Source of the DNA: JAVJSD01 sp040219575
GTDB lineage: Bacteria > Planctomycetota > Planctomycetia > Pirellulales > Pirellulaceae
Direction of reading: 5' to 3'
Assembly (NCBI GenBank): GCA_040219575.1
Contig: JAVJSD010000143.1
Coordinates: forward strand, 1 to 43,629
DNA length: 43,629 bases
Shown here: one piece after another, positions 16,227-23,588 of the stretch
How positions within the stretch are numbered: the first letter of the stretch is position 1
How the letters are laid out: every line of letters starts with the position of its first letter
Translations under genes and position numbers: made by a program
Notes under the pieces: model-generated
Database searches by the model: none
What the model saw: the letters and a program-made list of their open reading frames with translations, nothing else
What the model was told of the DNA's origin: nothing

Positions 16227-18161
16227 ATGATTGCCATGATAAGACCAAAACTTTTCGCCCTGCTGGCGATCCTCGTGTTTGCCAGCCTCGCTGACGTTTC
16301 CGCACAAGAGTCGAAGCTCGACCCGTCGTTGGCCGACACGACGTGCAAGTTGGAGTTGACGCTGCCGGAAGGGGCGACGGTCACACTGGCCGGGAAGGAG
16401 TACGGTTCGCGGCGGTCCTTTACGTACGACTCTCTCGAGGCCGGCAAGACGTACGACGCGTCAGTCAGCGTTCGCCTGGCGAGCGGCGAGACGGTCGAGC
16501 GCGCGGTCAAACTGCGGGGCGGGTTTCGTGTGACGCTTGACGTGAAGAGACCTGAAGCAGACGCAACGCGCTCGGCGGGACCGCCGCGGCCGGTGGAGTC
16601 GCCGCGAGCGGGCGGAGAAAACGCTTCCGGTCGCTGGGCGCTGTTGATCGGTGTGGACGATTACACGGAGCTCGGCGACCTGAAATTCGCCGGGGCCGAC
16701 ATGCGGGCGCTGCGCGAGCGGCTGATCGCCTCCGGCTTTCCGGAGAAGCAGGTGTTCTTGATGCACGACGACGCCGACGAGAGCCATTACCGGCCGATTC
16801 GCGAGAACATCGAGAAACAGCTGAAGCTGGTCCTGGGCCTGGCGGAACCGGGCGACGTGGTGCTGCTGGCCTTCAGCGGCCACGGCGTGCACCTGGACGG
16901 CAAGAGCTATCTCTGCCCAACGCAGGCGAATCTCGCCAAGCCCGACGAGACGATGGTCCCCGTCGATATGTTCTATCAGCAACTGCGCACTTGCCCGGCC
17001 GACCTGAAGCTGATGCTGGTCGACGCCTGCCGCGACGATCCGCGTCCCCCCGGCCGCCGCAGCGCGACGCCGCTGCCGGACAAGCAGCAGTTCAACACGT
17101 CGTTCGAGCGCCCGCCGGAGGGCATCGTGCTGCTTTCCAGTTGCCGCGCCGGACAGGTCTCCCTCGAAGAGGAGGATTTCGGTCACGGCGTATTCATGCA
17201 TTACGTGCTGGAGGCGCTATCGGGGAAGGGCGACAAAGACGGCGATGGCAAGGTATCGCTCGGTGAACTGTCGCGCTATGCCGGCAAGGAGACGAAGGTC
17301 TACGTCGCCCGCAAGTTCAACGAGTTCCAAACGCCCGGCCTGCGCGGCGACCTGAGCATCGAGGCCCTCGACTACCCGCTGAGCAGCGCGGTCGCTGAAC
17401 CGGAGATCACGAACTCGATCGGGATGAAATTGAAGCGGATCCCGGCGGGCGAGTTTTTGATGGGAAGTGGAGAATCCGCGGAGGCGATCGCGAGGGCTTT
17501 CGACTCAAAGCCCAAAAACTACGAAGACGAGCATCCGCAGCACCGCGTGCGGATCACCCGGCCATTCCATTTGGCCACGACCGAAGTCACGCAAGGTCAG
17601 TGGATGGCCGTGATGGGTACAACGCCGTGGAAGGGAGAGGACTATGTCAAAGAAGGAAGCGACTACCCGGCAACTTACGTGAGTTGGGACGAGGCAGTCG
17701 AGTTTTGCCGTAAGCTGAGCGAGAAAGAAGGTCGCACGTATCGGTTGCCGACGGAAGCGGAGTGGGAATACGCCTGCCGCGGGGGGAGCACGACCAAGTA
17801 CAGCTTCGGTGCGTCAGATACGTCGCTGAAGGATCACGCTTGGTTTGAGGTGAATGCGTGGGATGTGGATGAGAAATACGCACACAGCGTCGGCCAGAAG
17901 CGTGCAAACGCGTTCGGGCTTTACGACATGCACGGGAACGTCTGGGAGTGGTGCCAGGATTGGTACGGAGAGGACTACTACGCGAATTCGCCAGGAAACG
18001 ATCCGCGGGGGCCCTCTGAGGGCTCGTACCGGGTCTACCGGGGCGGAGGCTGGAGCCCCGCCGCCTGGGACTGCCGGTCGGCGTTCCGCAGCGGGTACAA
18101 CCCGTCGCTCCGGATCAGCATCCTGGGCTTCCGCGTGGCCCTGAGTCCGTCTGGCGAGTAA
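16227..18161 (+). CDS. DGR target: secreted PEGA-caspase-FGE protein with variable C-terminus
   Basis: With the ATG at 16227 the protein is 644 residues. It has a signal peptide (to about 26, ADVSAQ), a PEGA/TIGR03000-like domain (36-106; LPEGATVTLAGKEYGSRRSF), a caspase domain (135-385) with His219 (FSGHGVHLDG) and Cys268 (VDACRDD), an EF-hand-like loop DKDGDGKVSLGE (about 336-347) and an FGE/C-type-lectin-fold domain (394-640; LPTEAEWEYACRGGST, DMHGNVWEWCQDWYGEDYY). Residues 599-639 are the DGR variable region, where template adenines are replaced. The fold usually displays the varied residues on a ligand-binding face, so the protein probably couples binding to proteolysis outside the cytoplasm. 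Human-FGE-like catalytic cysteines are absent from the GGGWSPAAWDC segment. The start is uncertain: GTG 16185 and ATG 16236 are in frame, and none has a strong ribosome-binding site. Confidence 0.92.
   Translation: MIAMIRPKLFALLAILVFASLADVSAQESKLDPSLADTTCKLELTLPEGATVTLAGKEYGSRRSFTYDSLEAGKTYDASVSVRLASGETVERAVKLRGGFRVTLDVKRPEADATRSAGPPRPVESPRAGGENASGRWALLIGVDDYTELGDLKFAGADMRALRERLIASGFPEKQVFLMHDDADESHYRPIRENIEKQLKLVLGLAEPGDVVLLAFSGHGVHLDGKSYLCPTQANLAKPDETMVPVDMFYQQLRTCPADLKLMLVDACRDDPRPPGRRSATPLPDKQQFNTSFERPPEGIVLLSSCRAGQVSLEEEDFGHGVFMHYVLEALSGKGDKDGDGKVSLGELSRYAGKETKVYVARKFNEFQTPGLRGDLSIEALDYPLSSAVAEPEITNSIGMKLKRIPAGEFLMGSGESAEAIARAFDSKPKNYEDEHPQHRVRITRPFHLATTEVTQGQWMAVMGTTPWKGEDYVKEGSDYPATYVSWDEAVEFCRKLSEKEGRTYRLPTEAEWEYACRGGSTTKYSFGASDTSLKDHAWFEVNAWDVDEKYAHSVGQKRANAFGLYDMHGNVWEWCQDWYGEDYYANSPGNDPRGPSEGSYRVYRGGGWSPAAWDCRSAFRSGYNPSLRISILGFRVALSPSGE
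18021..18143 (+). repeat. DGR variable repeat (VR)
   Basis: This 123-bp segment at the 3' end of the target gene aligns without gaps to the template at 19815-19937. Twenty bases differ. Nineteen are at positions where the template has A: replaced by T at eight, G at eight and C at three. The twentieth is template G (19893) against VR A (18099). All 93 other template C, G and T positions except that one are identical. Adenine-specific change is the hallmark of DGR mutagenic retrohoming. The variable residues fall in the final strands of the FGE/C-lectin fold. Confidence 0.97.
18123..18143 (+). promoter_or_regulatory. Likely initiation-of-mutagenic-homing (IMH) segment
   Basis: The last 21 bases of VR are GC-rich, contain no template adenine, and are identical to the end of TR (19917-19937). 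After them the two copies diverge (GAGTCCGTCTGGCG against GAATTCCGCTGGCG). In studied DGRs the 3' end of VR plays this IMH role, where cDNA integration begins, with a slightly different IMH-like end on TR. The boundary is inferred from the alignment. Confidence 0.7.
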
Positions 18162-18184
18162 GCGGAGCGTCAACAAAAGGCGCA

Positions 18185-18250
18185 GGCGGACACGGAGGTC
18201 CGCAGGGAGCACGGCGGTAGCCTGCGACCGGAGGAGCCGGAGTGTCCGCC
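18185..18250. repeat. Inverted repeats downstream of VR (possible cruciform)
   Basis: GGCGGACAC at 18185-18193 and its exact complement GTGTCCGCC at 18242-18250 form a 9-bp inverted repeat. The left arm can instead pair locally, GCGGAC (18186-18191) with GTCCGC (18198-18203), as a 6-bp hairpin with a six-base loop. It lies about 40 bases past VR, in the untranslated gap before the HRDC gene. GC-rich hairpins just downstream of IMH stimulate homing in the Bordetella phage DGR, so a similar role is possible; a terminator or attenuator is the alternative. A further imperfect stem and T6 run occurs at 18275-18308. Confidence 0.5.
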
Positions 18251-18340
18251 GGAGCCGGTACAGAAGCAAGCAATCGCCGAGCGTAGCGAGGCGCGCGAGT
18301 TATTTTTTGTGACTTGTCATGGGGCTCCAAGGAAAACGAT

Positions 18341-18829
18341 GTGGCGTTGCGATTTTTCATTGTGCCGGCGCAATCCTCGACGGCAGCGGAGGCGGAGCTG
18401 AATGCGTTTCTGTCGTCGCACCAAGTGCTGAATGTGGACCGTCGCTGGGTTGATTTGGGAGCCAACTCGTTCTGGGCGTTGTGTGTCGACTACATCACGG
18501 GCGGCAAAGTCGATGGCGGCCGGTCGTTTACGGGGAGCCGAGCGCGGATCGACTACAAGCAGGTGCTTGCGCCCGACGAGTTTGCCGTGTTCTCGAAGCT
18601 GCGCGAGGTCCGCAAAGAGATCGCCCAGTTGGAAGCCGTGCCGGCATGTACGATTTTCACTAATGAGCAACTCGCGCAGATCGTGCAGCAGCGGTGCCGG
18701 ACGACCGCCGACCTGGCGCGAATCGAGGGGATCGGCGAAGCACGGATCGAAAAGTACGCCGAACGGTTGTTGCCGTTTTTGTCTGCTTTGAGCGAGTCGC
18801 GTGATGCGCCGAGCCGGGAACCTGTTTGA
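18341..18829 (+). CDS. DGR accessory protein with HRDC domain
   Basis: This 162-residue protein has an N-terminal domain beginning LRFFIVPAQ, with SFWALCVDYI (about 1-60), a charged middle, and a C-terminal HRDC domain (about 105-150) recognised from IFTNEQLAQI, RCRTTADLARIEGIGEARI and EKYAERLLPFL. HRDC domains bind nucleic acid in RecQ helicases and RNase D, and HRDC proteins are known alternatives to the Avd accessory factor in DGRs. It probably helps the reverse transcriptase hold template RNA or cDNA. I chose GTG 18341 because AAGGAA (18329-18334) lies six bases before it; an upstream TTG at 18314 is in frame but lacks a ribosome-binding site. The 3' end overlaps the RT start by 26 bases, indicating translational coupling. 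Confidence 0.85.
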   Translation: MALRFFIVPAQSSTAAEAELNAFLSSHQVLNVDRRWVDLGANSFWALCVDYITGGKVDGGRSFTGSRARIDYKQVLAPDEFAVFSKLREVRKEIAQLEAVPACTIFTNEQLAQIVQQRCRTTADLARIEGIGEARIEKYAERLLPFLSALSESRDAPSREPV

Positions 18830-19814
18830 ACGGATCGCGACGCGCGAGAATCTGCGCGAGGCCTTCGGCAAGGCGGCCCGGGGCAAGCGGGCCCGCGCCG
18901 GCGTTCGGGAATTCGCGGCCGACCTGGAATCGCGTCTGGCGGAAATTGGCCGGACGCTGACCAACGAAACGATTCCCGTCGGTCGCTTCTACCAGTTTTT
19001 GATTCGCGATCCGAAGGAGCGAGTCATTACCGCTCCCTGCTTCGAGGAGCGAGTGATGCACCACGCGATCATCAACGTCTGCGAGCCGGCGTTCGAACGC
19101 TGGCTGATCGACGACACCTTTGCCTGCCGCACCGGGAAGGGACGTGAGGCCGCCGTGCTGCGCGCGGCGACGTTCGCCAGGCGATATGGATGGTGTTTGA
19201 AACTTGACATGCGCAAATACTTCGACAGCGTCCCACACCATCGCCTTTCGGCGCTGCTGCGACGGCGGTTCAAGGACGAGCGGCTGCTGAACCTTTTCGA
19301 TCGGATCATCGGTTCGTTTCGCGGCGGAGTGGGACGCGGCCTTCCGATCGGCAGCCTGACGTCGCAGCACCTCGCGAACTTCTATCTGGGATGGTTCGAC
19401 CGTTTCGTGAAAGAGGAATTGCGCGTGCGGGGATACGTGCGTTACATGGACGATAACGTGCTGTGGCACGACAACCACGGGCGCCTACGCCGCCTTCAAA
19501 CAGACTGCATGGGCTTGCTGGCTGAGAAATTGGAGCTGGCGGCAAAGCCGAACGGAATCCAACGGTCGACCGTTGGATTGAACTTCCTAGGTTGCCGCAT
19601 CTTTCCCACACACACGATCCTCAGCCGACGCAGCCGGAAGCGTTGGCGGCGAAAGGTACTGTGTTTGTCGCGGGCGGAGCGGTTGGGGCTAGTTGGGGAA
19701 CTCGACCTTCAGACGCGTTTGGAAGCGGCGACGGCGTTTGCACGGGGCGCCGGCGTGAAGAGTTGGCGATTTCGCCGCGCCGTGCTAGAACCATTTCAGG
19801 TGGGCGATCCGTAG
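18804..19814 (+). CDS. DGR reverse transcriptase
   Basis: The 336-residue protein is of the group II-intron-like/DGR reverse transcriptase type. Visible motifs are the N-terminal region FYQFLIRDPKERVITAPCFE (62-81), motif A LKLDMRKYFDSV (Asp135), the DGR-typical IGSLTSQHLANFYL (182-195), the catalytic box YMDD (214-217) and the thumb-side NFLGCRIF (260-267). There is no maturase or endonuclease domain, and the length fits DGR enzymes. It copies the TR transcript into adenine-mutagenised cDNA that replaces VR in the upstream target gene. An in-frame GTG at 18801 directly precedes the chosen ATG; either could start translation. Its stop codon (19812-19814) abuts the template repeat, so one transcript very likely carries HRDC, RT and TR. 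Confidence 0.96.
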   Translation: MRRAGNLFERIATRENLREAFGKAARGKRARAGVREFAADLESRLAEIGRTLTNETIPVGRFYQFLIRDPKERVITAPCFEERVMHHAIINVCEPAFERWLIDDTFACRTGKGREAAVLRAATFARRYGWCLKLDMRKYFDSVPHHRLSALLRRRFKDERLLNLFDRIIGSFRGGVGRGLPIGSLTSQHLANFYLGWFDRFVKEELRVRGYVRYMDDNVLWHDNHGRLRRLQTDCMGLLAEKLELAAKPNGIQRSTVGLNFLGCRIFPTHTILSRRSRKRWRRKVLCLSRAERLGLVGELDLQTRLEAATAFARGAGVKSWRFRRAVLEPFQVGDP

Positions 19815-19937
19815 GGCTCGAACCGGGTCAACCGGGGCGGAAGCTGGAACAACACCGCCAGGAACTGCCGGTCGGCGAACCGCAACAGGAACGACCCGTC
19901 GAACCGGAACAACAACCTGGGCTTCCGCGTGGCCCTG
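19815..19937 (+). repeat. DGR template repeat (TR)
   Basis: This 123-bp non-coding template starts immediately after the RT stop codon and matches the VR of the target gene. In the VR reading frame it would spell the typical Asn-rich DGR template (RVNRGGSWNN, CRSANRNRNDPSNRNNN), with twelve AAC codons. It contains 30 adenines, 19 of which differ in the present VR. Every adenine lies in a codon type (NNC, NGC, NCC, NGG, GNC, GGN) that cannot become a stop, so all variants remain full length. With AAC giving NNC (15 amino acids each), about 10^16 to 10^17 protein variants are possible. The transcribed TR RNA is the template for reverse transcription. Confidence 0.97.
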
Positions 19938-20168
19938 AATTCCGCTGGCGGTTGGGACGACCTGAGATTCCAGACGGAACAGATCGCTTTCCTGACCGAC
20001 GGTGGGAGACTACGGTCGGCGAAACCCCACCCCGCGGTCGCTCGGTGCTGGTAGCTGGTTGGATGACCTGTCGAACGCTCCGGGCGGCTGCTTTTTTATC
20101 AACAGATTCAATTGTCCTGAGCTTCGGTGGGGCAGCCGATGGCAATCCGCCATTTCAACTTTCCGGCA
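19938..20168 (+). other. Region downstream of TR, probable DGR spacer RNA
   Basis: No convincing protein frame covers this stretch. In studied DGRs the RNA next to TR is required for priming cDNA synthesis, so part of this region probably belongs to the TR transcript. Weak structure is visible: CCGAC and GTCGG arms near 20000-20028, and a T6 run at 20092-20097 after GC-rich sequence, a candidate transcript end. The region ends at the 3' end of the convergent caspase gene. Confidence 0.45.
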
Positions 20169-21194
20169 TCAAGGAGTGGTCCCAAATATCGCCTCTTCGG
20201 GGCGTGGCACATCGGCGGCGGGCCGCTGCTGTTCGGAAGGATTCCTTCGGAGGCGGTTGTACTTGTCGTCGAGCTGGCGGGTGACGAACTCAAGTAGTTC
20301 GGCGTGGCTGATCTTGCCATCCTGGTTGTCGTCGGCGGTATTGTCTTTCAGGCCGGCGAGCAGGTAGTGGGTGAACTGGCCCATGTGCCGCGGCGGGCGG
20401 GTGGTCAGCATCCGCCGCTCGTAGGCCTGCTGATCGGCCCGGCAGGCATAGATCGCCGTCAATTCGCTGCCGAAGCCTTTCGCGGCGCTGCGGACCTCCC
20501 TCCACGGCGGCTGTTCGTTCGCTGATTCTACAGATTCGGCCGTTTTGATCGGCGGCAGGTAGCGCGGTGTGAACTCGGTCTCGGCGTCCTTGATGCCGGT
20601 GCCGGCGTGGCAGCAGTCCAACAGCACGGTGATCCGCCGCGCCGGAATTTCGGTGAGCAGCAGTCCCAACGCGTCGTCGGTCAAGAGGTTCTCGCCGTTG
20701 GCCAGGGCGTCGTGCGGACAGAGTGCTTCATCCAATCCATCCGCCTCGTCGAACGGACGGCGGTCTTCGAACTGCGTGCCGTGTCCGCTGAAGTGGAAGA
20801 CCAGCACGTCGTCTTCGGTGACTTTGGCGGCAAGTTGCTCCAGGCTTGTGGTGATCGCCCGGCAAGTCGCCGCTTCGCCGATCAACAGTTGGACGTTCGA
20901 CTCGTCGAACCCGAACTTTTCCTGGAGCATCTCCGCCAACGCCCGCGCGTCATTTTCCGCCCCCCGCAACGGCCGCGGCTTGCCGCCCTCCGGCAACTCG
21001 TAATTCGGGCATTCATTCACACCGACCAATAGCGCATAGCGCTCGCTCGCGATGCTGCTGCCAAGCGGCGTCAGGAACATCCATAGAACCAGGCTATGCA
21101 TGAAAACCTGTAGCGGAAGTCGCCAGACTTCCGACAGGCGGCGTGCTTTCCGAACACTGGCGAGTTGAGCGACAGCGCATCGAACCGTTGTCAT
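20169..21194 (-). CDS. Caspase-family protease in sigma/anti-sigma operon
   Basis: The 341-residue product begins with a basic stretch and a hydrophobic segment (VFMHSLVLWMFLTPLGS, about 30-46), a signal peptide or anchor. The caspase domain (51-335) has YALLVGVNECPNYELPEG, His138 (FHFSGHGTQF) and Cys195 (LLDCCHAG). An EF-hand-like loop DDNQDGKISHAE lies at 288-299, in the small-subunit region. The sequence resembles short bacterial metacaspase-like C14 proteins, which cleave after basic residues and often need calcium. The start is the ATG at 21194, which overlaps the upstream stop as ATGA, so it is translationally coupled to the TPR/anti-sigma-like gene and is the third gene of that operon. 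It converges with the DGR. Confidence 0.88.
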   Translation of the reverse strand: MTTVRCAVAQLASVRKARRLSEVWRLPLQVFMHSLVLWMFLTPLGSSIASERYALLVGVNECPNYELPEGGKPRPLRGAENDARALAEMLQEKFGFDESNVQLLIGEAATCRAITTSLEQLAAKVTEDDVLVFHFSGHGTQFEDRRPFDEADGLDEALCPHDALANGENLLTDDALGLLLTEIPARRITVLLDCCHAGTGIKDAETEFTPRYLPPIKTAESVESANEQPPWREVRSAAKGFGSELTAIYACRADQQAYERRMLTTRPPRHMGQFTHYLLAGLKDNTADDNQDGKISHAELLEFVTRQLDDKYNRLRRNPSEQQRPAADVPRPEEAIFGTTP

Positions 21195-22258
21195 GATTGA
21201 AGCGCCTCTCGCACTTCCTGGATCACGGCTTCCACCTGCTCCCGTCGCTGGGGTGAGAGCGAATCGAGCGGCACGCGCTCCCACGCGGCCAGCGCCTGCT
21301 CGTATTTACCCTGCTCCTCCAGGCTCATCGCCAGGTTGATCAGCGCTTCGGCAAGTCGCGAAGACTTCGCCGACACGTCGCGGAACTGCTGCTCTGCTTC
21401 CGCGAAGCGCTCAAGCATAAATAGCGCCAGCCCCCGGCCGAGCGCGGCGGCCGAACCGTCCGCGCGAATCCCGTCGGCCGCCTGAAACTCCACCAGCGCC
21501 TCGGCGGGGCGATCGAGTTGAAGCAGCACGCAGCCGCGATTCATTCGCGTTTCGTAGTCCGCCGAATTCGCCGGGAGCAGTTCGAGCGCGGAAGCGAGTT
21601 GTTGTCGTCGCTGGTCGGAGGCGGCCGACCGCGCCGCGACGCCGCCGATCTGGTAGCCGTAATCCGGCAATCCGCCCGCCGACGCCAACAGCAGCGGCTG
21701 GTCCGTTTTCAGAAGGGCCCGCGCCTGGAGATTGCTCAAGCGAGTCGAAACGACGCCTGCTTCCCGCGCCGCCGCCAGCACATCGCGGGCGGCGTCGTAT
21801 TCGTGTTGCTCCACAAGCCGCGAGGCCCGCTCGAAGGCGCGTGATTCCGCCACCGCTGGATCTTCCGGGCGCGACATCACGATCACCAGGCCGACCAACA
21901 CCAACAACAGCGCCGCGACCGAGGCCAGCATCACGCGGTACGACGGCCCGCGCCAAGCAGCCGGCGTCTTCGATGCGGTACGTATTCGGCCCGCGGTTTC
22001 GGCAGCCGCGTCGCCGCTGGTCGCCCCGTTTTCGACCGTCAACAGCCGCGCGGCGGCCTCTCGACTTGCGGCGTGCCGGTCGAGATGATCGAGCACGCCG
22101 GCGAGTTCTTCCGGCTCGAGGTCGCCCTCGGCGAATCGCGCAAGCGTCTCGTCGTCGAGCAATTGCTCGTCGTCGAAGGCCTCCTCGCCGCCGGCGCGCT
22201 GCGCAGCCTCCAACAGCGGCCGGAGGATGCGATTGGTTTCCTGCATGCCGTCGCTCAT
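21191..22258 (-). CDS. Anti-sigma-like membrane protein with TPR repeats
   Basis: The 355-residue protein has an N-terminal cytoplasmic region (1-105) with an anti-sigma-like helical segment (DDETLARFAEGDLEPEEL, then GVLDHLDRHAASREAAARLL). One transmembrane helix follows (about 108-128), then an exported TPR-like part (about 135-355; EALINLAMSLEEQGKYEQAL). Its position directly after a sigma factor, with ATGA overlap, supports an anti-sigma role. The usual zinc-binding HxxxCxxC is replaced by H58-xxx-H62-xx-S65, so if this is the ZAS domain it has lost its cysteines. A GGAGGT ribosome-binding site precedes ATG 22258. The likely function is to hold the sigma factor at the membrane and release it on an extracytoplasmic cue sensed by the TPR part. 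Confidence 0.75.
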   Translation of the reverse strand: MSDGMQETNRILRPLLEAAQRAGGEEAFDDEQLLDDETLARFAEGDLEPEELAGVLDHLDRHAASREAAARLLTVENGATSGDAAAETAGRIRTASKTPAAWRGPSYRVMLASVAALLLVLVGLVIVMSRPEDPAVAESRAFERASRLVEQHEYDAARDVLAAAREAGVVSTRLSNLQARALLKTDQPLLLASAGGLPDYGYQIGGVAARSAASDQRRQQLASALELLPANSADYETRMNRGCVLLQLDRPAEALVEFQAADGIRADGSAAALGRGLALFMLERFAEAEQQFRDVSAKSSRLAEALINLAMSLEEQGKYEQALAAWERVPLDSLSPQRREQVEAVIQEVREALQS

Positions 22259-23256
22259 CGATTCACCTCCGTGTGCTCGGCCGCGCGAACGCCTTCGGCG
22301 ACCAGTTCCGCCAATTGATTCTTCAGCGAGGAATCTTTCCCCGTCAGCACCAGTTCCAGACAATCGCTCCCCTTGCGCGGCTGCTCGCCGGTGGCGATCG
22401 TTTGACGCACGCCCGACAGGATTTTGGCCGCGGCCCGTTGGTGTCGCCGCGTGATGGTGCCGGAGTTCACGCGCAGCGAAGTCGCTACTCGGTGCTGCGG
22501 CACCCCGTCGAGCACCAGCATTTTGAGTAGCAGGCGATCCTCCGTCGCGGTCGATTCCACGACGCGGTGGAAGATCGGCCGCAACAGCACCGCGCAATCC
22601 GATTCGTCCAAAGACGCCTCGACGGCTACATCGCGCGCGACCTGCACGTCCTGCACGTCGGCCGCCGGCCGTTGACTGCGCAAGTGGCTGACCCAGCAGT
22701 TGGCGGCGACGGCCCGCAGCCAACTCGCCAGCGTCGTCTTGCCGCGGTAGGTGGCGATCCTCGGCGGCCGTTCGCCGCGGGGCAGAATCAGGTCGGCCGC
22801 GAGGTTGTCGACGACATCGACCGCCCGCGGGCCTCCGATCGCTTGCGCCGCGCGTCGTACGCCGGGCATGTACTGTTTTTCGAATTCTTCCGCCGCCATC
22901 GATTCACCTTGCTCTATCGCCTCGGCCAGCGTCACCTCGCGGAGCACGTTGGTCTCCACGCGACGGTTGCCCAGGTCGCCGCCCGTGATGCGCTCGACCA
23001 ACGCCTCCATGTCTTCGGGCTCCGCGTCGTCCGCGCCCCGTCGCCAGTGGAAGGCGATGCAGTCCCAAACGCGCGGCACGTAACGCGCCTTCAACAAATC
23101 GGCGGAAACGTCGCGGCCGCACACTTGGGCCGTCAGCTCCCCGGCCAACTGCCGCAGGCTTTCACGAACCGCCGCAAACCGCTGCAAGTCGGGCGCAGGC
23201 CAGTCGCTACGGGCCGCAACCCAGGCCAGGTCGTCCTCAGGCGGGTAATCGGACAT
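22255..23256 (-). CDS. ECF-like RNA polymerase sigma factor (long form)
   Basis: This 333-residue protein has a sigma70 region 2-like segment in its middle (MPGVRRAAQAIGG, TTLASWLRAVAANCWVSHLR) and a region 4-like helix-turn-helix (TEDRLLLKMLVLDGVPQHRV, TSLRVNSGTITRRHQRAA). An N-terminal extension of about 110 residues makes it much longer than a typical ECF sigma factor (near 190 residues). It probably redirects RNA polymerase to a small regulon that may include its own operon. ATG 23256 starts MSDYPPEDDLAW; a longer in-frame extension has no family-like features. The next gene begins at its stop codon (ATGA), giving the order sigma, anti-sigma-like, caspase. Confidence 0.78.
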   Translation of the reverse strand: MSDYPPEDDLAWVAARSDWPAPDLQRFAAVRESLRQLAGELTAQVCGRDVSADLLKARYVPRVWDCIAFHWRRGADDAEPEDMEALVERITGGDLGNRRVETNVLREVTLAEAIEQGESMAAEEFEKQYMPGVRRAAQAIGGPRAVDVVDNLAADLILPRGERPPRIATYRGKTTLASWLRAVAANCWVSHLRSQRPAADVQDVQVARDVAVEASLDESDCAVLLRPIFHRVVESTATEDRLLLKMLVLDGVPQHRVATSLRVNSGTITRRHQRAAAKILSGVRQTIATGEQPRKGSDCLELVLTGKDSSLKNQLAELVAEGVRAAEHTEVNR

Positions 23257-23588
23257 GAAGGTTCCCAAGTCGAAGACGTCGAATCCGACTCGGCTTGCGC
23301 GAAAAGCGAACGGAAACTGTAAAAATGGGCGAATCCGCCCATTCTCAATTACGCCACGAGGGCGTGCAAGCAAACTTCGCGGACCGCCAAGCCGTGACCT
23401 GGTGGGAGGTTCCGCGCAGATGCCCGCAGTGAATTGCGTTGTTCCAAAAAGAATTTGCCGAGTTTGGCCGGTTTTAGCGCAACCGCATGGCGAAGTCGCG
23501 TCTGGTTGTTGAAAGGGCGGTCGAAACGGCCGTCGCAAACAGAACCAGCGAGAAAACTTCCCGTCTTTGCCACTTCAGGAGCCTCACG
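23257..23588. other. Divergent promoter region of the sigma operon
   Basis: This 332-bp gap lies between the divergent sigma-factor operon and the Gln-rich secreted gene and should carry both promoters. An AGGAG ribosome-binding site for the plus gene is at 23577-23581. No clear ECF-type -35 (GGAAC-like) or sigma70 pair was recognised and no gene is visible. Confidence 0.5.

Noticed and set aside
18804..19814. Group II intron or retron reverse transcriptase
   Set aside because: There is no maturase/endonuclease domain, intron RNA or msr/msd structure, while a matching TR/VR pair is present.
19592..20284. Plus-strand open frame running through the end of RT, TR and beyond
   Set aside because: It overlaps RT and TR in another frame, is low-complexity Pro/Arg/Glu-rich and has no ribosome-binding site.
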